This document shows, one piece after another, positions 6,007 through 7,592 of a stretch of 7,592 bases of DNA. Within the stretch, counting starts at the first letter, position 1. The number at the start of each line of letters is the position of its first letter. The stretch is from Chloroflexota bacterium (GTDB taxonomy: Bacteria; Chloroflexota; Dehalococcoidia; SM23-28-2; RBG-16-64-32). The notes under the pieces were generated by a model. The model saw only the letters and a program-made list of their open reading frames with translations. It was not told the DNA's origin and searched no databases. Position numbers and translations under genes: made by a program. Where the stretch lies: NCBI GenBank assembly GCA_022561095.1, contig JADFRV010000108.1, positions 1 through 7,592 of the forward strand, given 5' to 3'.

Positions 6007-6036
6007 AGTGTAGCAACGAGATAGCAGGCCGGTCAA
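6007..6036 (-). promoter_or_regulatory. Sigma70-type promoter for the CAU tRNA
   Basis: On the minus strand TTGACC (6036-6031), an 18-base spacer and TACACT (6012-6007) lie 10 bases before the tRNA 5' end. The geometry is identical to the tRNA-Val promoter. It separates the tRNA cluster from the AAA+ gene upstream, whose stop is at 6082. Confidence 0.68.
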
Positions 6037-6081
6037 CGACGCGGTGCAGGCCTACCTAGCTTATGTCACCTAGACCGGTGA

Positions 6082-7350
6082 TCACACGAAGTAGTGTTTG
6101 CAGGCTTCGTCGATAGTAGAGGGGGTGAGAGCCCGCTCGGCTCCCTGGTAGCGAGCACCATCCGCGATGGTTTCGACGATGTCGCGAGGGTGGCAGCCGC
6201 GCATGTCACGGAGCCCGTTACTGGAATACGCGTCCATGAAGTGGTTGGCGGCGGCCTCGTCGTAAGCCACGCTATTGCGTTCGCACTCGCGCTTCAATAT
6301 CTCGATGAATATGGAGGAATCTGGCCCTGGGATCTCCACCTTATAGCGAATCCGTCGCAGGAACGCGTCGTCCGCTAGCTCCGCCGGAGGCTTGTTGGAC
6401 ACGAAGACCGGGATCGTATCGAAGGGGACCTCAAACCTGGCGCCAGTGTTAAGCGACAGGTAGTCGATCTGTCTTTCCAACGGGGTGACCCATCGATTGA
6501 GCAGGTAAACCGCGTCCAGGTGCTGGCGCCCGAAATCGTCGATGATCAGGAAGCCGCCGTTGGCCTTCATCTGTATCGGCGCCTCATACCTCTTGTGCAC
6601 CTCGTCCAGCATGAGCTCCAGGTGGTTGGCAGCGAGCTCTCCCGCGGCGAACACCGTCGGGCGCTTGATAACAACCCAGCGTCGATCAGGCTTGGCCGAC
6701 CCTGCTGACTCACCACCGTCCGCGGCATCGACCGCCTCATGGGTGGACGGGTCATATACTTGAATTATCTCCCGCATCACCTCGATGGCGTATGGGATCA
6801 AGATGTGACCGGGCAAAGCCCCTGCTAGCCCCACGGCGGCGCTCGTCTTGCCGTTCCCGGAGGCGCCGTAGATGATCGTGGCCCGCTTGGAGCTAACCGC
6901 CTGTCCGATGAGGTCCAGCGTCCGCTTCGGCAGGACCAGGTGAGACAAGCTCTCCTCGATCTTCTGCCGCGGAACCTCCACGTTATGAATCGATTGCCTC
7001 CGCACCTGATCGACGTAGTCCCGCAACAGCACCGGCGCCGGGCCAACGTAGCCACTCATCGCCAGCGCTGCTAGGGTTCGTTCTATACCCGCCGAGGTCA
7101 GGACGAACCGCAACGTCCCCTCAGCGCGTCCCGTCCCGCCGGTCGTCTCGCAGAGCCGTTCTCGCCGCAAGAACCCGAGTATCTCCATCGTTGCAGTCAC
7201 GGACAAACCGAGGCGTTTGGCGATCTCAAACCCCTCGATGTTGCTGGCGACGTACAGCGTCTTCAGGGCGAGGTCTGTCAGGACGCCTATATCCAGTCCC
7301 GTCCCGGCGATCGAACCGGGGGCTGCCGGTCGTTCAACATCGATCTCCAT
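6082..7350 (-). CDS. AAA+ ATPase with N-terminal winged helix
   Basis: This 422-residue cytosolic ATPase belongs to a bacterial family I recognise by architecture but which has no settled function; relatives are annotated simply as AAA-family ATPase, sometimes near type IV/Tad pilus genes. Residues about 20-95 look like a winged helix (LTDLALKTLYVASNIEGFEIAKRLGLSV opens it). A conserved linker YVGPAPV...VRRQSIHNV follows. The AAA+ core has Walker A GASGNGKTS (162-170), Walker B FLIIDDFG (267-274), sensor-1 FVSN with Asn319, an arginine pair LRRIRYK (332-333) and a lid with CHPRDIVETI (387-390 HPRD) that may hold sensor 2. Walker A has ASGN where relatives usually have PPGN. A variable Gly/Ala-rich insert (about 208-220) precedes the DRRWV strand. 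ATG 7350 is chosen because AGGAG lies six bases upstream; the frame stays open to 7563 but that extension is Arg/Gly-rich and unlike protein. The gene stands alone, with tRNAs downstream and a divergent gene upstream. Confidence 0.88.
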   Translation of the reverse strand: MEIDVERPAAPGSIAGTGLDIGVLTDLALKTLYVASNIEGFEIAKRLGLSVTATMEILGFLRRERLCETTGGTGRAEGTLRFVLTSAGIERTLAALAMSGYVGPAPVLLRDYVDQVRRQSIHNVEVPRQKIEESLSHLVLPKRTLDLIGQAVSSKRATIIYGASGNGKTSAAVGLAGALPGHILIPYAIEVMREIIQVYDPSTHEAVDAADGGESAGSAKPDRRWVVIKRPTVFAAGELAANHLELMLDEVHKRYEAPIQMKANGGFLIIDDFGRQHLDAVYLLNRWVTPLERQIDYLSLNTGARFEVPFDTIPVFVSNKPPAELADDAFLRRIRYKVEIPGPDSSIFIEILKRECERNSVAYDEAAANHFMDAYSSNGLRDMRGCHPRDIVETIADGARYQGAERALTPSTIDEACKHYFV

Positions 7351-7356
7351 AGCAAG

Positions 7357-7361
7357 CTCCT
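7357..7361 (-). promoter_or_regulatory. Shine-Dalgarno that fixes the AAA+ start
   Basis: AGGAG on the minus strand lies six bases before ATG 7350, ideal spacing. It decides between this start and the longer open frame beginning at 7563. Confidence 0.8.
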
Positions 7362-7537
7362 GTAATAGCGGCCAGCGTTGGGTAATCTCTTTACGCGTTA
7401 CCTCACTACTTAAACAGCCAGCCCAGCCAGATGTTACGAACACCCTTGGCCGCCTCCTTATCCCTAGGCGATGCCCGGCCCTGCCACCAGTCTCTCCCCG
7501 TCTACCGTGATGACGTCCGCTGCCGGAGGGAGGGCCC
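7362..7537. other. Divergent intergenic region
   Basis: This is the gap between the AAA+ gene and the divergent gene at the right edge. It is less GC-rich near 7360-7435, as expected of control DNA. An inverted repeat GGTAA-N12-TTACC (7381-7385 and 7398-7402) lies about 30 bases upstream of the AAA+ start and could be an operator, but five-base arms are weak. No convincing promoter was found for the AAA+ gene; TGTTTAAGT (minus strand, near 7417-7409) is the nearest to an extended -10. A minus-strand frame ends with TAG at 7464-7466. Confidence 0.35.
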
Positions 7538-7546
7538 TGGTAGAAT
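7538..7546 (+). promoter_or_regulatory. Extended -10 promoter candidate for the right-edge gene
   Basis: TGGTAGAAT matches the same TGn-TAGAAT pattern as at 1182. A start about seven bases downstream would fall at or just before ATG 7556, so the transcript would be leaderless or nearly so. GGAGGGAGGG at 7525-7534 overlaps the spacer and would not be in that mRNA. Confidence 0.4.
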
Positions 7547-7555
7547 GAGTGTGCA

Positions 7556-7592
7556 ATGGCCACCGCACCCCCAAACCAGCTTCTGGCGCAGG
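7556..7592 (+). CDS. Start of a divergent gene, cut by the window edge
   Basis: ATG at 7556 opens a frame (MATAPPNQLLAQ) that runs off the window after 12 codons. Its position just downstream of a TAGAAT box supports it. An alternative is ATG 7545 in another frame (MSVQWPPHPQTSFW), which would use GGAGGG about ten bases upstream. With so few codons neither frame can be confirmed and no family can be named. Confidence 0.35.
   Translation, partial: MATAPPNQLLAQ

Noticed and set aside
6066..6081. TCACC-TAGACC-GGTGA hairpin after the AAA+ stop as a terminator
   Set aside because: The stem is five bases with no T-run, too weak to call.
7381..7402. GGTAA-N12-TTACC inverted repeat as an operator for autoregulation by the wHTH-AAA+ protein
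   Set aside because: The arms are only five bases and occur once, so chance cannot be excluded. It is recorded in the intergenic entry and not claimed as a site.
7351..7563. 71-codon N-terminal extension of the AAA+ gene
   Set aside because: ATG 7350 has AGGAG at ideal spacing; the extension is Arg/Gly-rich and crosses the divergent promoter region.

Overview
The window is a GC-rich bacterial chromosomal segment. Hand counts give about 65-70% GC inside typical genes. It carries seven protein genes (one of them a fragment at the right edge) and four tRNA genes. I see no transposase, integrase, phage gene, plasmid gene or CRISPR array. The lineage cannot be fixed from this sequence. The proline-rich lipoprotein linker, the LvaA/LvaB-like pair with a DUF7064-like partner, the wHTH-AAA+ ATPase family and the tRNAs with encoded CCA would all fit Chloroflexota (Dehalococcoidia-like), but this is an inference from overall impression and not a measured assignment.

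Layout from left to right: (1) 4-1059, minus strand: a secreted, probably lipid-anchored protein with six Kelch-like repeats. (2) 1230-4176, plus strand: a tight four-gene operon made of a DUF7064/AttH-CrtC-like protein, an unrecognised 185-residue protein of lower GC, an APH-fold kinase resembling LvaA/ACAD10-11, and a small DUF6285 (LvaB-like) protein whose start overlaps the kinase stop. (3) 4231-5502, minus strand: a 12-helix major facilitator of the monocarboxylate/oxalate-formate type, convergent with the operon. (4) 5572-5996, minus strand: four tRNA genes, transcribed in the order Met/CAU, Val(CAC), Leu(CAG), Arg(GCG), with two clear sigma70-type promoters. (5) 6082-7350, minus strand: an AAA+ ATPase with an N-terminal winged helix. 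(6) From about 7538, plus strand: a promoter and the first codons of a divergent gene cut by the window edge.

The operon suggests metabolism of an acyl or hydroxyacyl compound. In Pseudomonas putida, LvaA and LvaB together phosphorylate 4-hydroxyacyl-CoA before an acyl-CoA dehydrogenase homologue (LvaC) removes the phosphate. Here the kinase and its small partner are present, the dehydrogenase is not, and a lipocalin-like DUF7064 protein leads the operon. The MFS carrier next door could move a carboxylate, but it is on the other strand and the link is only positional.

I found no clear undescribed system. The items most worth a second look are the low-GC unknown gene inserted between the DUF7064 gene and the kinase, the tRNA-Arg with anticodon GCG (bacteria normally use ACG), and a recurring extended -10 motif (TGnTAG[A/C]AT) placed so that two of the transcripts could be leaderless.
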